Source: Setophaga petechia
Taxonomy: Eukaryota; Chordata; Aves; Passeriformes; Parulidae
Assembly: GCA_024362935.1 (NCBI GenBank)
Contig: JANCRA010000116.1
Span: 494,501-558,500 of the forward strand
Direction: 5' to 3'
Length of the DNA stretch: 64,000 nucleotides
Positions 1 through 12,565 of this stretch are shown one piece after another. Both the position numbers and the translations under genes were made by a program. Every line of letters begins with the position of its first letter. The first letter of the stretch is position 1. The notes below the pieces were generated by a model. It searched no databases and was not told the origin of the DNA. It saw nothing but the letters and a program-made list of their open reading frames with translations.

Positions 1-1469
1 CAGCTGTGGGTGTCGGGAAGCAGGGACTGAGCCCCCCAAAATCCCCAGGGTGTTTGGATCCCGAGGGTGAAGCTGTCCCAGCCCCAGCCCGCGGGGCTCA
101 GCGCCGGCACCGGCTCAGGGCCCTTCCCGCTGCTGCCATCACCTCTCCGGGCTGGAATGGGGATAAAAAGGAAAAAAAGGACAAAACCCAAAGGTCAAAG
201 AACAGCCAGGAACTTGTCAGGGTGGAAAGGGCAGCTGTGGGATGCCCCAGGGGGAGCTTAGCCATTCCCTGGCCTTTCGCAGCGCTGCCCGGAGCCTGAA
301 TGCAATAATGCCATTTCCTGGGGAAGCGCAGCAGCGGCATCCAGCCCAAATCCCAGGGAGGTTTCAGAATGCAAAGAGGCCACGGAGATGTTTGAAATGT
401 TCATGTTTTGGGTGCTGCAGGGTGTTCGGTGGTGTGCTGTTCCCATCATTTTGGGAAGCTGCTGCTGGCAGGGAGCGAGCGCAGGGAGGCAGCGGCGGGG
501 CCGGGAAAGGCTCCGTCCTTCCCGCGGCCCCACGGATCCATCCGGGAGCAGCACCCGGCTCTGGGGCTTCAGCCTGAAGGGAAATGTTTTTCCTTTCTGT
601 TTTGTGGCTTTAGAAAAATTATTTTTTTTAAAAAAAATCTGTTTTAATTACCTGGAGGGAAATAATCCCAGTACACCGAGGGTTTGGAGACACCCAGGTA
701 TTGGGATTGGAGGAGTGGGATAGCCAGGGCTGGTGGCTGTGCCAAACCCAGGATATTATTACTGTTATTATTATCATTATTATAATTATTACGAATTAAA
801 TATTCAGTGAAAAATCCCGTATGGAATCAAATTCCCATGGAAAACCAACCTGCTTTATCCATGACACCCATCCCGCTGTGACACAGGTGTGTTTTCACCT
901 GGGGCCCTACACCTGAACCCACAGTTTGGGGGGTTTTACCATTTTTTCACGGATTTAACAATTCCCAGAGGGGTTGCAGCTCATGGCTGTGCCTGGCCCT
1001 ATTTCCCAGCTGCTTTTCCCTCTGGAAAATGGAATTTTGCCCCCTGGGCTGTTCCAGCTCCGGGTCCCTCAGGCAGGCAGCAGCACCTGGAGCAGCCCAG
1101 GGCAGGTGAGGAGGGTTCAGGTCCTGCCCAGCATCAGGAAATGCCTTGGGATACGGGCTGGGGATGGTGCAGGTGTTTAACCCCTTCCAGGCCGAGGAGC
1201 TGCGTTAATTCGGGGAGAGATTGGAGCAACGGGCCCAGAACAGCAAAATCAAAGGGGCTGGGGGAGCAAAATGCAGCTCAGGGCCCTGAGGGAAACCCAA
1301 AAGTGGGATCGGGGTGGAGAAGGGGCAGGGAGGGCTCTGAAGGGAATCTGGGATGGTCAGAGCAAGGGGAGCCATTGGGGGGTTTGGGTGTGATGGGGAC
1401 ACTGGGTGTGACACGGGTGGCATCGAGCTGGGCACTGGGGGGGTCTGGGCAGGGTGGGGGCACCGGGGT

Positions 1470-2665
1470 CAGCAGGGATCCCAAATTCTGTGTGTGCTCT
1501 GGGATCAGCGGGGATCCTGGGCACTGGGATCAGCGGGGATCTGGGGCATTGGGGTCAGCTGGGATCCTGAGCACTGTGCTGGCATTGGGATCAGTGGGGA
1601 TCCTGGGCACTGTGGATGCTCTGGGATCAGCGGGGATCCTGGGCATTGGGATCAGCAGGGATCATGGGCATTGTGCTGGCTCTGGGATCAGCGGGGATCC
1701 TGGGCATTGGGATCAGCAGGGATCATGGGCGCTGTGCTGGCTCTGGGATCAGTGGGGATCGTGGGCATTGGGATCAGCAGGGATCTGGGGCATCATGCTG
1801 GCAACAGAATCAGCAGGGATCCTGGGCACTGTGGATGCTCTGGGATCAGCAGGGATCGTGGGCACTGTGCTGGCACCGGGATCAGCGGGGATCCTGGGCA
1901 TTGGGATCAGCAGGGATCATGGGCATTGTGCTGGCTCTGGGATCAGCGGGGATCCTGGGCATTGGGATCAGCAGGGATCCTGAGCACTGTGCTGGCACTG
2001 GGGTCAGCTGGGATCCTGGGCATTGTGGATGCTCTGGGATCAGTGGGGATCCTGGGCGCTGTGTTGGCACTGGGATCAGCAGGAATCATGGGCATTGGAA
2101 TCAGTGGGGATCCTGGGCACTGGGATCAGCAGGAATCTGGGGCATCATGCTGGCAACAGAATCAGCAGGGATCCTGGGCACTGTGGATGCTCTGGGATCA
2201 GCAGGGATCCTGAGCACTGTGCTGGCACTGGGATCAGTGGGGATCCTGGGCATTGGGATCAGCAGGGATCTGGGGTACTGTGCTGGCACTGGGATCAGCA
2301 GGGATCCTGGGCACTGTGGATGCTCTGGGATCAGCAGGGATCCTGGGCACTGTGCTGGCATTGGGATCAGCAGGAATCATGGGCATTGGAATCAGTGGGG
2401 ATCCTGGGCATTGGGATCAGCAAGGATCCTGAGCACTGTGGTGTTACCAGGATCAGCAGGGCCCCCAGACTCTGAGTATTTTGGGATCAGCAGGGATCCC
2501 ATGCCCTGTGGGTTCTTTGGATCAGCAGGGCCCCCATGCCCTGTGGGTTCTTTGGGATCAGCATGGCCCCCATGCCCTGTGGTGCTCTGGGATCAGCATG
2601 GCCCCCATGCCCTGTGGGTTCTTTGGGATCAGCAGGGCCCCCATGCCCTGTGGTGCCCAGGGCCG
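1470..2665. repeat. Minisatellite, GGATCAGCAGGGATCCTGGGCA type
   Basis: Tandem array of about 24-bp and 36-bp alternating units, each containing GGATCAGCRGGGATCC followed by TGGGCATTG or TGGGCACTGTGGATGCTCTG. From about 2463 the unit changes to a form with GGGCCCCCATGCCCTGTGGGTTCTTT. The long open frames across it are a by-product of unit lengths divisible by three. Confidence 0.9.
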
Positions 2666-2955
2666 TGTGCCAGGCTGGGATCTGGGATGTGTGCTGGGAA
2701 TGGGACGAGCTGGGGGCACCGTGCTGTGTCCTGCTGGGTTGGGCACGGCTTTGTTGGTGGCACCAGGTCCCTTCCCCTGCCTTGGGAGCAGCCTGGGCTG
2801 GGAAGGTGCTTCCCTGGGCTCCTCTGGCACCTCGGAGCTCAGAATTCCCAGCAGAGCTGCTCCATCCCTGGCACCTCATGGGGCAAACCCCACTTGGGGT
2901 CTCCAATCTGCATTCCCTGAGCAGAGGCCTCTCCCTGGCTGCTGCAGAGGGGAGC

Positions 2956-3390
2956 TTGGCGTGGTTGTGGAGCCACTGAGTGTCCCAGTGTCCCCTAGCA
3001 GCTTTGGGGTGGTTATGGATCTTCTGTGTGTCCCAGTGTCCCCTCAAAGCTTTGGGATTTTTATGGAGTCACCGTGTATGCCAGTGTCCCCTCCTGGTTT
3101 TGGGGTGATTGTGGAGTCACTGTGTATGCCACTGTCCCCTCACAGCTTTGGGGTGATTGTGGGGTCCCTGGATATCCCAATGTTCCCCCCTGGTTTTGGG
3201 GTGACTGTGGAGTCCCTGGATATCTCAGTGTCCCCTCACAGCTTTGGGGTGATTATGGGGTCCCTGGATATTCCCTCCTGGTTTTGGGGTGATTATGGAG
3301 CCCCTGGATGTCCTGCTGTTCCCTCACAGTTTTGGGGTGATTATGGAGCCCCTGGATGTCCTGCTGTCCCCTCCTGGAGCTGTCCCCGCA
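2956..3390. repeat. 48-bp minisatellite, about 9 copies
   Basis: The anchor TTTGGGG recurs at 3003, 3051, 3099, 3147, 3195, 3243, 3283 and 3331. Spacing is exactly 48 bp except one 40-bp unit carrying an 8-bp deletion. Each unit reads TTTTGGGGTGATTATGGAG, then a CCCTGGATGTCC-like part, then TGTCCCCTC. Confidence 0.93.
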
Positions 3391-3965
3391 GGGACAGAGC
3401 AGCCCTGGCCGGGGGCTCGGTGCTGGCTGTAATTAATAATTAATAATTAACGGAGCAAATGCCTGGGAATCACAGGAGGAGAAAGATGCCCAGATAGGGC
3501 TGCAGAGGGGCCCCGAGTGAGGCCCAGGGCTGGCAGTGTCCCCTGCCCTGAGAGCTGTCCCCAAACACAAACCAGAGACATTTTGGGGGGTTTTTAGGGG
3601 GCAAATCCCCACAGGAACGGGCGGAGGTGCAGCGCTGGCACTGGGGGTGGTGGCACTGGGGGTGACAACGCAGCACAGGCAGTGTCACCCTGTGACAGCG
3701 GGGCTGCTCCCTCCCTGTCCCCATCCAGGGCCACCCCAGCGCCCTCACCCTTTGTGTCACCGCCTGGGGAAGCTCCACAGGGGTTTTAACTGTCCCCGAG
3801 TGGTGATGGCAATGTCACCTTGGGGGCAGCGCCGATCCCCCGGTGCCATCGGATGTCACGATGGCCGTGGTGGCCCTCGGGGCACGGTACAGCTGGGAAT
3901 GTGCAGGGAAACGGGGATGGGAGACGGGCTTAGGGACAGGACAGGGATGCAGGAGCCACCTCGGG

Positions 3966-4187
3966 GACTGTCCCTGTCCCTGTCCCTGTCCCATTCCTGT
4001 CCCTGTCCCCGTCCCATGCCTGTCCCTGTCCCTGTCCTGTCCCTGTCCCTGTCCCATTCCTGTCCCTGTTCCCGTCCCATCCCTGTCCCTGTCCCTGTCC
4101 CATCCCTGTCCCTGTCCCTGTCCCTGTCCCATCCCTGTCCCTGTCCCATCCCTGTCCCGTCCCTGTCCCATCCCTGTCCCTGTCCCA

Positions 4188-4221
<34 letters not shown>

Positions 4222-4302
4222 ATCCCTGTCCCTGTCCCTGTCCCTGTCCCATCCCTGTCCCTGTCCCTGTCTCATCCCTGTCCCTGTCCCTGTCCCTGTC
4301 CT
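3966..4302. repeat. (CCCTGT)n hexanucleotide array
   Basis: About 335 bp of CCCTGT repeats, with CCCATC variants spaced irregularly. One strand is C-rich and the other is built of GGGACA. Confidence 0.95.
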
Positions 4303-4329
4303 GCAGCAGGAGCTCGGGGCGGGAGGTGA

Positions 4330-4740
4330 CAGAGGGGGCTCTGTCCCCCCCAGCCCCGGGGGACAGAGCCACCCCGGGAGTGGCAGCGCCGGGACCTGGA
4401 TGTACAAACACCCGGCATGAGAAGGGTTAATTTGGGAAGGGATAAAAGCTCGGGCTCGGGGGTTTAAAGCGATTCCTCCGGAGCTCGGTGAGGGAGGTGA
4501 CCCCGGGGGACAGAGCCAGCCCCGGGAGTGGCACTTGGCATGCAGAAACAGCCGGCATGAGAAGGGTTAATTTGGGAAGGGATGAAACGGAGAAGGGTTA
4601 ATTTGGGAAGGGGTAAAACGGAGAAGGGTTAATTTGGGAAGGGGTAAAACGGAGAAGGGTCAATTTGGGAAGGGATGGAGCCCCGCGCTCTGGGGTTTAC
4701 AGCGATTCCTCCCGGAGCTCGGGGCCAGCTCATCCCCGGT
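4330..4740. repeat. 31-bp repeat nested in a larger GC-rich duplication
   Basis: The unit GAGAAGGGTTAATTTGGGAAG recurs from 4420; four copies between 4559 and 4675 are spaced 31 bp. A larger duplication (GGGGGACAGAGCCA, CGGCATGAGAAGGG, GCGATTCCTCC, GGAGCTCGG) surrounds it at about 4345-4490 and 4500-4725. Confidence 0.85.
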
Positions 4741-5050
4741 GCCATTGGGAGCTCCCCGCAATTCTCCCGCCGTGGCTGCGGCCTTTGGAGCGAGGGACGC
4801 GGCCCGGGAGCTCCTCCAGCCCGGGAACATCCCCGCTCCCAGCCGGGAGCCCCGGGGAGCCCGCAGGAACCGAGCCGAGCCGGGCCGGGCAGAGCCGGGC
4901 CTGGCAGAGCCGCTGCTCCCCCGCCCCGCTCGGGCAGATTTGATCGCTTTGTGCCTCCGTTCCCCTCCACAATTCAGGGATAAGGCAACTTCCCCTCTCC
5001 CGGAGCTTTAATTAAAGCTTGCAAAGCGCTCCGCGGAGCCTGGATGGAAG
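4740..5050. other. GC-rich single-copy segment, possible CpG island or regulatory element
   Basis: Non-repetitive and rich in CpG, ending in a block with CTTTAATTAAAGCTTGCAAAG (5005-5025 region) that resembles homeodomain-type AT-rich sites beside GC-rich DNA. No coding signature was recognised. Confidence 0.35.
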
Positions 5051-5098
5051 GCGCCAGCCCGGCACGGCTCCGGGAATGCCCCGGAGGTAGGAAAGGCA

Positions 5099-5205
5099 AT
5101 GGATCGTGTCCCGGGATTGTGTCCCGGGATTGTGTCCCGGGATTGTGTCCCCGGATCGTGTCCCGGGATTGTGTCCCCGGATCGTGTCCCGGGATTGTGT
5201 CCCGC
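5099..5205. repeat. 12-bp minisatellite GGGATTGTGTCC
   Basis: About eight copies of CCGGGATTGTGT or CCCGGATCGTGT in a row. Confidence 0.9.
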
Positions 5206-5289
5206 CGCCGGGAGGAGCCGTTCCGAGCCGGGACAGCCCAAAGGCAGCGGCTGCTGCAGGGCTGGAGTGGCTCCAGGGAATGCCGGGCC

Positions 5290-5545
5290 GGGGTGGAATG
5301 ATGGGCTGGAATGGGAATGACTGGAATGGGATGGGAATGCTTGGGATGGGAATACCGATCTGGGATGGGAATGCTGGGCTGGGAATGCCTGGGATGGGAA
5401 TGGTGATCCGGGATGGGAATGCTGGGCTGGGAATGCCTGGGATAGGAATGCCAGCCCGAACTGGGAATGCTGGTCCCCGAACTGGGAATGCTGGTGCCAG
5501 AACTGGGAATGCTGGTGCCAGAACTGGGAATGCCGGGCTGTGCCG
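5290..5545. repeat. GGGAATGCTGG-type minisatellite
   Basis: Imperfect units of GGGATGGGAATGCTGGGCTG, passing at 5455-5535 into four near-perfect 21-bp units of AACTGGGAATGCTGGTGCCAG. Confidence 0.85.
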
Positions 5546-5794
5546 GCCCGGGGAGGCTCCGGAGCAGGGAGCGGTGTCTGCAGTCGGCGCTGAAAGAAAA
5601 GGGCCGATGGTCCCGGGATCGGCTGAGCGGGGCCAGCGGCTGCAGGACCCCAACGGCTGCGGGAGAAAGCTCAGCCTGGGCTGGGCTGAGCTGGGCCGGG
5701 CCGGGTTGGACTGGGCCGGGCCGGGCTGGCAGCGGCGGCCGAGCAGCGGCACCCAGTGCTGCGGGCCTGGGAGCCAGGCAGCGTCCGCAGCCCG

Positions 5795-5965
5795 CCAGGG
5801 GCATCCTCATCCTGCCTGGGGCATCTTCATCCCGCCGGGGGCACATCCTCATCCCGCCGGGGGCATCTTCATCCCGCCGGGGGCATCCTCATCCTACCGA
5901 GGGCACATCCTCATCCTACCGAGGGCACATCCTCATCCTACCGAGGGCACATCCTCAGCCCGCCG
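5795..5965. repeat. 21-24-bp minisatellite GGGGGCATCCTCATCCCGCC
   Basis: About eight head-to-tail units differing by CTTC for CTC and by a 3-bp ACA insertion. The preceding bases 5546-5794 are GC-rich single-copy sequence with nothing recognised. Confidence 0.87.
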
Positions 5966-5989
5966 GGGGCATCCTGGTTCCCACCTGCG

Positions 5990-6630
5990 GCATCCACATC
6001 CTGCACCACTGCCTGCAGCATCCCACCCCACTGCCATCCCCATCCCACCCCAATGCCACCCCTCACTCCCCATCCCTGCATCCTGCATCCCATCCTGCAC
6101 CCCTGCCTGCAGCATCCCACCTGCAGCGTCCCTCACCCCTGCCTGCAGTGCCCCTCATTCCCAGATGGAGCATCCCATAACTCTTCCTGCAGCATCCCAT
6201 CCCATAACCCCATAACCCTGCCTGCAGCATCCCACATTCCATAATCCTGCCTGCAGCATCCTACATCCCTTACCCCATCCACTCTGCTTCCTGCAGCATC
6301 CTGCATCCCTCACCGCTGCCATCTCCCATCCTGCATCCCATATCCTGCATCCCTGCATCCCTGCATCCCTGCATCTGCCATCCCTGCATCCCTGCCTGTG
6401 CCATCCCCATCTCTGCCTGTGCCATCCCCATCCCCATCCCTGCCTGTGCCATCCCATATCCTGCATCCCTGCATCCCTGCATCCCTGCCTGTGCCATCCC
6501 CATCCCTGCTTCTGCCATCCCTGCATCCCTGCCATCCCCATCCCCATCCCTGCCTGTGCCATCCCATATCCTGCATCCCTGCATCCCTGCCTCTGGCATC
6601 CCCCATCCCCATCCCCACCCCCGCCTGTGC
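5990..6630. repeat. Degenerate CATCCCTGC-rich minisatellite
   Basis: Interleaved words CTGCATCC, CTGCCTGTGCCATCC and CCCCATCC without a fixed period. Confidence 0.8.
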
Positions 6631-7079
6631 CATCCCACCTCCCTCAGTGCCCCCTGACCCTGTGGGTGCCCCCAGCATCCCAAAGTGCCCCTGGCCCTGC
6701 TGCCCTGTCCCCAATCCTGGTCCTGAGCCCAGCCCAGCCCCTGCTGCCAACGCTGGAGCCAGGACTGAGGAGTGGCTCAGGGCTCCTGGGTGGGATCCCA
6801 GGGATGGACGCTCTGCTCGGGCTCCTGGGACAGGGCCTGGCACCGGCAGAGCAGGAAAGGTCTCCTGGAACCTCGGCGTGGTCAATTAATGATGGATAAT
6901 TGGGACTCTGGTCCTGGCTGGAGGAGTGAGGATGGCTCTGAGCGTCATCCCAATGTCACTGGAGCTGCTGTGCCAGTGGCACCTGGCAGCAGTGGCAGCT
7001 GGAGCAGGGCTGGCTTTGGCTGCTCCCCCTTTCTGTGCCAGTCCAGGCCCAGCCCAGCTCGGGCTGACGGGCTCTGGGT

Positions 7080-7405
7080 GCTGTGAGCAGTGTCACCTGT
7101 GCTCTGAGCAGTGTCACCTGTGCTGTGAGCAGTGTCACCTGTGCTGTGTCTGTGTCAGGCTCTGGGTGCTGTAGGGAATGTCACCTGTGCTGTGAGCAGT
7201 GTCACCTGTGCAGTGTCTGAGGTGTCACCTGTGCTCTGAGCAGTGTCACCTGTGCTGTGTCTGAGGCTCTGGATGCTGTGAGCAGTGTCACCTGTGCTGT
7301 GAGCAGTGTCACCTGTCCTGTCTGAGGTGTCAGGCTCTGGTGCTGTGAGCAGTGTCACCTGTGCTCTGAACAGTGTCACCTGTGCTGTGTCTGAGGTGTC
7401 ACCGA
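7080..7405. repeat. 21-bp minisatellite GTGAGCAGTGTCACCTGTGCT
   Basis: About a dozen copies, some truncated or with TGTCTGAGG inserts. Confidence 0.9.
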
Positions 7406-7415
7406 GTGTCCTTCA

Positions 7416-8168
<753 letters not shown>

Positions 8169-8336
8169 GTGAAGGTGTGGTTCCAGAACCGGCGGACGAA
8201 ATACAAACGGCAGAAGCTGGAGGAGGAGGGCCCCGACTCGGACCAGAAGAAGAAGGGCTCGCACCACATCAACCGATGGCGCCTGGCCACCAAGCAGTCG
8301 AGCGGAGAAGACATCGATGTCACCTCCAACGACTAA
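8169..8336 (+). CDS. EMX1: EMX1, final coding exon (homeodomain helix 3 and C-terminal tail)
   Basis: EMX1 is a nuclear homeodomain transcription factor expressed in the developing dorsal forebrain of vertebrates. The exon opens after TTGCAG at 8163-8168 in phase 0 and encodes 55 residues to TAA at 8334-8336. Residues 1-15 read [15 protein letters not shown], the DNA-recognition helix of the homeodomain with the invariant WFQNRR core. Then come [28 protein letters not shown] and the family's terminal IDVTSND. Tyr in [16 protein letters not shown] and [11 protein letters not shown] fit EMX1; as I recall, EMX2 has RRTKFKR and ends TSDD. The exon break between Q44 and V45 of the homeodomain is the usual place for EMX genes. 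Upstream exons lie outside the window. Directly before it sits a tandem array of the same acceptor (7891-8168). Confidence 0.96.
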   Translation: MKVWFQNRRTKYKRQKLEEEGPDSDQKKKGSHHINRWRLATKQSSGEDIDVTSND

Positions 8337-8421
8337 GGCCGGCCCGGGCCGCAGGTGCGGCCAGCATGGCGAGGAGCCCGCGGCGCGCAGGGGGGACCCC
8401 GGCGGCGGCACCCACCGCACC

Positions 8422-8485
8422 CTAGGGACGCTCTAGGGACGCTCCGGGGACGCTCTGGGGACGCTCCGGGGACGCTCTGGGGACA
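8422..8485 (+). repeat. 11-bp minisatellite in EMX1 3' UTR
   Basis: Five to six copies of GGGGACGCTCC or GGGGACGCTCT, CpG-bearing in every unit. Confidence 0.88.
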
Positions 8486-8876
8486 CGGCCGCGCCGCCGC
8501 CGCCGCCGCCCGCGGCCTTTCCCGGGGCCGGGGCCCGTGCCCGTGCCCCCGCCGCCCGGGGCCACCCTCGGAGGGGCTTTCGGGGCGCTGCCGCCCCGCC
8601 GAGCAGGGAGAGGAGGCTGCCAGGGCGGCCCCAGCGCATCCTCCCCGCGCCGCGGCCCGGGGGATGCTCCCACCGCCTCCCGCCCGAGGCTCCGTGTTCC
8701 AAGCCCTCCTCGTTCGCCTTTTTATTCTCATTTTCCTCCCCCTCCCTCCCCGCCTTTATTTTGCCATCGTTTGGGTTTTTTATGACGGTTGGTTTTAATT
8801 TATTCTCTCTGCCCGTGCCCCGTGTGCGTGCGTTCCCTCCCGTAGATAGCGGCTGTAGTGAGTGTTACTGCGTGGA

Positions 8877-8882
8877 AATAAA
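8877..8882 (+). terminator. EMX1: EMX1 polyadenylation signal AATAAA
   Basis: Canonical hexamer in GTGGAAATAAAGG, 541 bp after the stop codon. A minisatellite begins about 170 bp further on. Confidence 0.8.
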
Positions 8883-9049
8883 GGAAAATCCTGCTGGAAA
8901 CTCACCTGGACACCTGCGGGGTGGGGACAGAGCCCCGCCAGGGCGGGGACAGCGGGGTCCCTGTGGGACGGTGATGGGAGGAACTGGGAGGAACTGGGAG
9001 AGAGGGAACAGGGGGAGTTTGGTGGCTCCATGGCGCTGGGTGAGGACGG

Positions 9050-9998
9050 GGGTGTCCTCTCAGGGTCCCACAGGTGTGACAGGTGTGTGGAGTGTCCCTG
9101 GGGATCCCACAGGTGTCACAGGCATGTGGGGTGCCCCTGGGGGTGTCCCTGAGGGTGTCCCTGGGGGTCCCATAGGTCTCACAGGTATGTGGGGTATCCC
9201 TGGGGGTGTCCCCGGGGTCCCAAAGGTGTGACAGGCATGTGGGGTGTCCTCTCGGGGTCCCACAGGTGTCACAGGTATGTGGGGTGTCCCTGGGGGTCTC
9301 ACAGGTATCCCTGGGGGTCCCACAGGTGTCATGTGGGGTGTCCCAGGGTGTCCCTGGGGATTCCACAGGTGTCACAGGCATGTGGGATATCCACGGGGGT
9401 GTCCCTAGAGGTGTCCCCGGGGGTCCCACATGTATGACAGGTATGTGGGGTGTCCCCGGGGGTGTCCCTGGGGGTCCCAAAGGTGTGACAGGCAAGTGGG
9501 GTGTCCTTTCAGTGTTCCAAAGGTGTGACAAGTATGTGGAGTGTCCCTGGCGGTGTCCCTGGGGGTGTCCCCAGGGTCCCACAGGTGTCAAAGGTATGTG
9601 GGGTGTCCCTGAGGGTGTCCCTGGGAGCATCCCTGGGGGTGTCCCTGGGGGTCCCAAAGGTGTGACAGGTATGTGGGGTGTCCCTGGGGGTCCCACAGGT
9701 GTCATGTGGGGTGTCCCAGGGTGTCCCTAGAGGTGTCCCCGGGGATCCCACAGGTGTCACAGGTGTGTCAGGTGTCCCAGGGTGTCCCCGGGGGTGTCCC
9801 TGGGGGTTTCACAGGTGTCACAGGTATGTGGGGTGTCCCTAAAGGTCCCACAGGTGTCACAGGTATGTGAAGTGTCCCCTGGGAGTGTCCCTGGCTGTGT
9901 CCCCGGGGTCCCACAGGTGTCACAGGTATGTGGGGCGTCCCTGGGTGTGTCTCTGGGTGTGTCCCCGGGGTCCCACAGGTGTGACAGGCATGTGGCAG
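9050..9998. repeat. Minisatellite GGTCCCACAGGTGTCACAGGTATGTGGGGTGTCCCTG
   Basis: Composite array: a core of about 39 bp (CACAGGTGTCACAGGTATGTGG) separated by one to four 15-bp GGTGTCCCTGGGG spacers. Many units contain CAG|GTATGT, a good match to a vertebrate 5' splice site. Confidence 0.92.
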
Positions 9999-10202
9999 CT
10001 CCAGGGATGGCAGCCCCACACCTGCGCAGGGTTTGGATGTCGGCAGAGCTCCCGATCCCTGCGGATCCCTCGGGAATGTCCCTGCAGGGTTGGGACACCC
10101 AGGGCTGCCCCACCGGGACCCCCGGACAAGGGAGCTCAGGGGAGAAAGGTCAGGAGGCCCCCCCAGGTTTTCCTGGAATTCGGGGGGAAACACACAGAAA
10201 TA

Positions 10203-10255
10203 TTAAAAAAAAAAAAAAAACAAAAACCAAAAAAACCAAACCATATATATATATA

Positions 10256-10307
<52 letters not shown>

Positions 10308-10740
10308 TATATTATATATATAATATATATAATATATATTATATATATATTATATATATATATGTATTATATATTTGTAAAAATACAAAGTAATAATATA
10401 TAAAATATAGCATATATGCACATATATACACATGAATAAATAATATACTTACAGATGCATATATAATGTGTATATTGTGTTTTAGAATTTATATTTTATA
10501 TATATTTATTAGTATGCACATATATATTTTGTATGCAATAGGTATATATAAAATATAGATTGTGCTTCGTGAGGTGAATATTATATATAATAATATCTAA
10601 TTACATATTTTAAAATATATCAATTGGCTTATATATTTTATTATATGTACTAGATGATAATTATATATATATTATGCCTATAATTATACATATTTTTATA
10701 GTGTAGCATGATACAGATTTTGCAATTATTTATGTATAAT
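10203..10740. repeat. AT-rich block: poly(A) followed by (TA)n
   Basis: An A-run from 10203, A-rich linkers to 10240, then more than 100 bp of nearly pure TA dinucleotides and about 350 bp of degenerate AT-rich DNA. The sudden drop in GC contrasts with flanks near 65% GC. Confidence 0.95.
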
Positions 10741-11010
10741 TATCTACAAAACACACAAAATCCATCAGTCCTGCTCCCTCCCCACAGCCAGGGCAAAGCA
10801 TTCCAAGGAAAATCCCCATCCCTGCGGAGCCAGCCCATAATAACCCTGTCCTCGGGGGGGACCCTTCGCTCCCACCATTCCCCGGGGGTGGCACTCGGAG
10901 CCGGGGGCACAGCCAGGGGGTGACAGCTTTTATTGTGACAGCCCGGGGGACACGGGGACTCGCGGGCGCTGGCGACGCAGGGGTTAAAAACAGACGGAGC
11001 TGAGGGGTCC
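10741..11010. other. Short single-copy intergenic segment
   Basis: GC-rich non-repetitive sequence between the AT block and the next minisatellite. No gene was recognised. Confidence 0.5.
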
Positions 11011-12015
11011 CGAGGGTGGCCCCAGGGTGTCCTGGAGGTGTCTCAGGGTGTCCCCAGGGTGTCCTGGAGGTGTCTCACGATGACCCAGAGGTGTCCCGGG
11101 GTGTCTCAGGGTGTCCCCAGGGTGTCCTGGGGGTGTCTCAGTGTCCCAGGGTGTCCCTGGGGGTATCCCAGGGTCTCTCAGGATGTCCCAGAGGTATCCT
11201 GGGGGTGTCCCCAGGGTGTCCCACGGTGTCCTTGGGGTGTCTCAGTGTCCCAGGGGTGTCCCAAAGGTGTCCCAGGGGTGTCCCAGGGGTATCCCAGGGG
11301 TGTCCTGGGGGTGTCTCAGTGTCCCAGGATGTCCCAGGAGTGTCCCAGGGTATCTGGGATGCATCCCAGGGGTGTCCTGGGGATGTCCCAGGATGTTCCA
11401 GAGTGTCCCCGGGGTGTCCCAAAGGTGTGCTGAGGGTGTCTCAGTGTCCCAGGGTGTCCCAGGGTGTCCCGGGGGTATCCCAGGGGTGTCCTGGGGGTGT
11501 CTCAGGGTGTCCCAGGGTATCCCAGGGGTGTCCCTGGGTGTCCTGAGGTGTCCCAATGTGTTCTAGGGTGTCCTAGGGTGTTCCAGAGTGTCCCCGGGGT
11601 GTCCCAAAGGTGTGCTGGGGGTGTCTCAGTGTCACAGGGTGTCCCAGGGGTGTCCCAAAGATGTGCTGGAGGTGTCTTGGGGTGTCCTGGAGGTGTCCAA
11701 GGGCATCCTGGGGTGTCCTGGGCATGTCCCAGGGGTGTCCCAGGGAGACCCAGGGTATCCTGGGGTGTCCTGGGGGTGTCTCAGGGTGTCCCAGGAGTGT
11801 CCCTGGGTGTCCTGAGGTGTCCCGAGGTGTTCTGGGATGTCCCAGGGTGTCCTGGGGCTGTCCCTGGGAGCCCCGAGGTGTCCCAGGGGTGTCTTAGGGT
11901 GTCCCTGGGGTGTCACAGGGTGTCCCAGGGGTGTCTTAGGGTGTCCTGGAAGTGTTCTGGGGTGTCCCAGGCTGCCTGGGGGTGTCCCCAGGGCGTCCCT
12001 GGGTGTCCGGGGTGC
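11011..12015. repeat. 11-bp minisatellite GGTGTCCCAGG
   Basis: About 1 kb of GGTGTCCCAGG, GGTGTCCTGGG and GGTGTCTCAGT words in mixed order with higher-order repeats (for example 11395-11440 and 11580-11625 nearly identical). Confidence 0.92.
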
Positions 12016-12565
12016 CCACCCCGCTGGCAGACACGGTGCTGGCAGCTGTCCCCTCGCCATTCCCGGGGGATTCGCTGTCAGGACGTGCTCAGACCCAAGG
12101 ACGGATCAGTGGATGCCAAGTGTGGAATAAGCCATAAAAACCAGTAAAGAGCCCAAAGTGGTGTTTCCTAAAGGGACCTGGGGACACACCCGGAGCTGGG
12201 GACAGCCACCAGCACCAGGACTCCACATCCCAGCCTGGGAATGTCCTCAGAGCATCCCAGAGGAGCTGATCTGTGCCCAGAGCCCTGCCCAGGGGGGTCT
12301 CACACCCCAGGACCCCCCAAGCTCCTCCCAAGGCCATCCCGGACCCCAGCCCTCCACGGGGAGGGGACAGCCCATCCCTCGGGCAGGTGGCATTGCCAGG
12401 GATGTCCCAGCATCTCCTGTGCCCACGTGGCAGCGTCCAGCACTGGCCAGGTGACCCCACAGGGACCTCCTGCCATCCTGCCAGGACCTGGCACAGCCCA
12501 GGGAGGGGAGCGGGAAAAGGAGGAACAGGGAGAAACGGAAGGAGCTGAGCTGTGCCCGGGCTGGA
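12016..12565. other. Intergenic single-copy sequence
   Basis: Non-repetitive, no recognised gene. Contains AATAAGCCATAAAAACCAG near 12125. Confidence 0.5.

Larger units (their letters stand above)
8337..8905 (+). other. EMX1: EMX1 3' UTR
   Basis: GC-rich sequence follows the TAA, including a (GCC)n run near 8488-8512, then becomes T-rich from 8700 (GCCTTTTTATTCTCATTTTCC and a GGTTTTAATTTATTC stretch) before a canonical AATAAA at 8877-8882. The end near 8900 is estimated from the usual 10-30 bp between signal and cleavage site. Confidence 0.75.

Noticed and set aside
1353..2920. Open frames with DQQGSWALCW-like repeats
   Set aside because: Generated by GGATCAGCAGGGATCC units of length divisible by three; no homologous family recognised.
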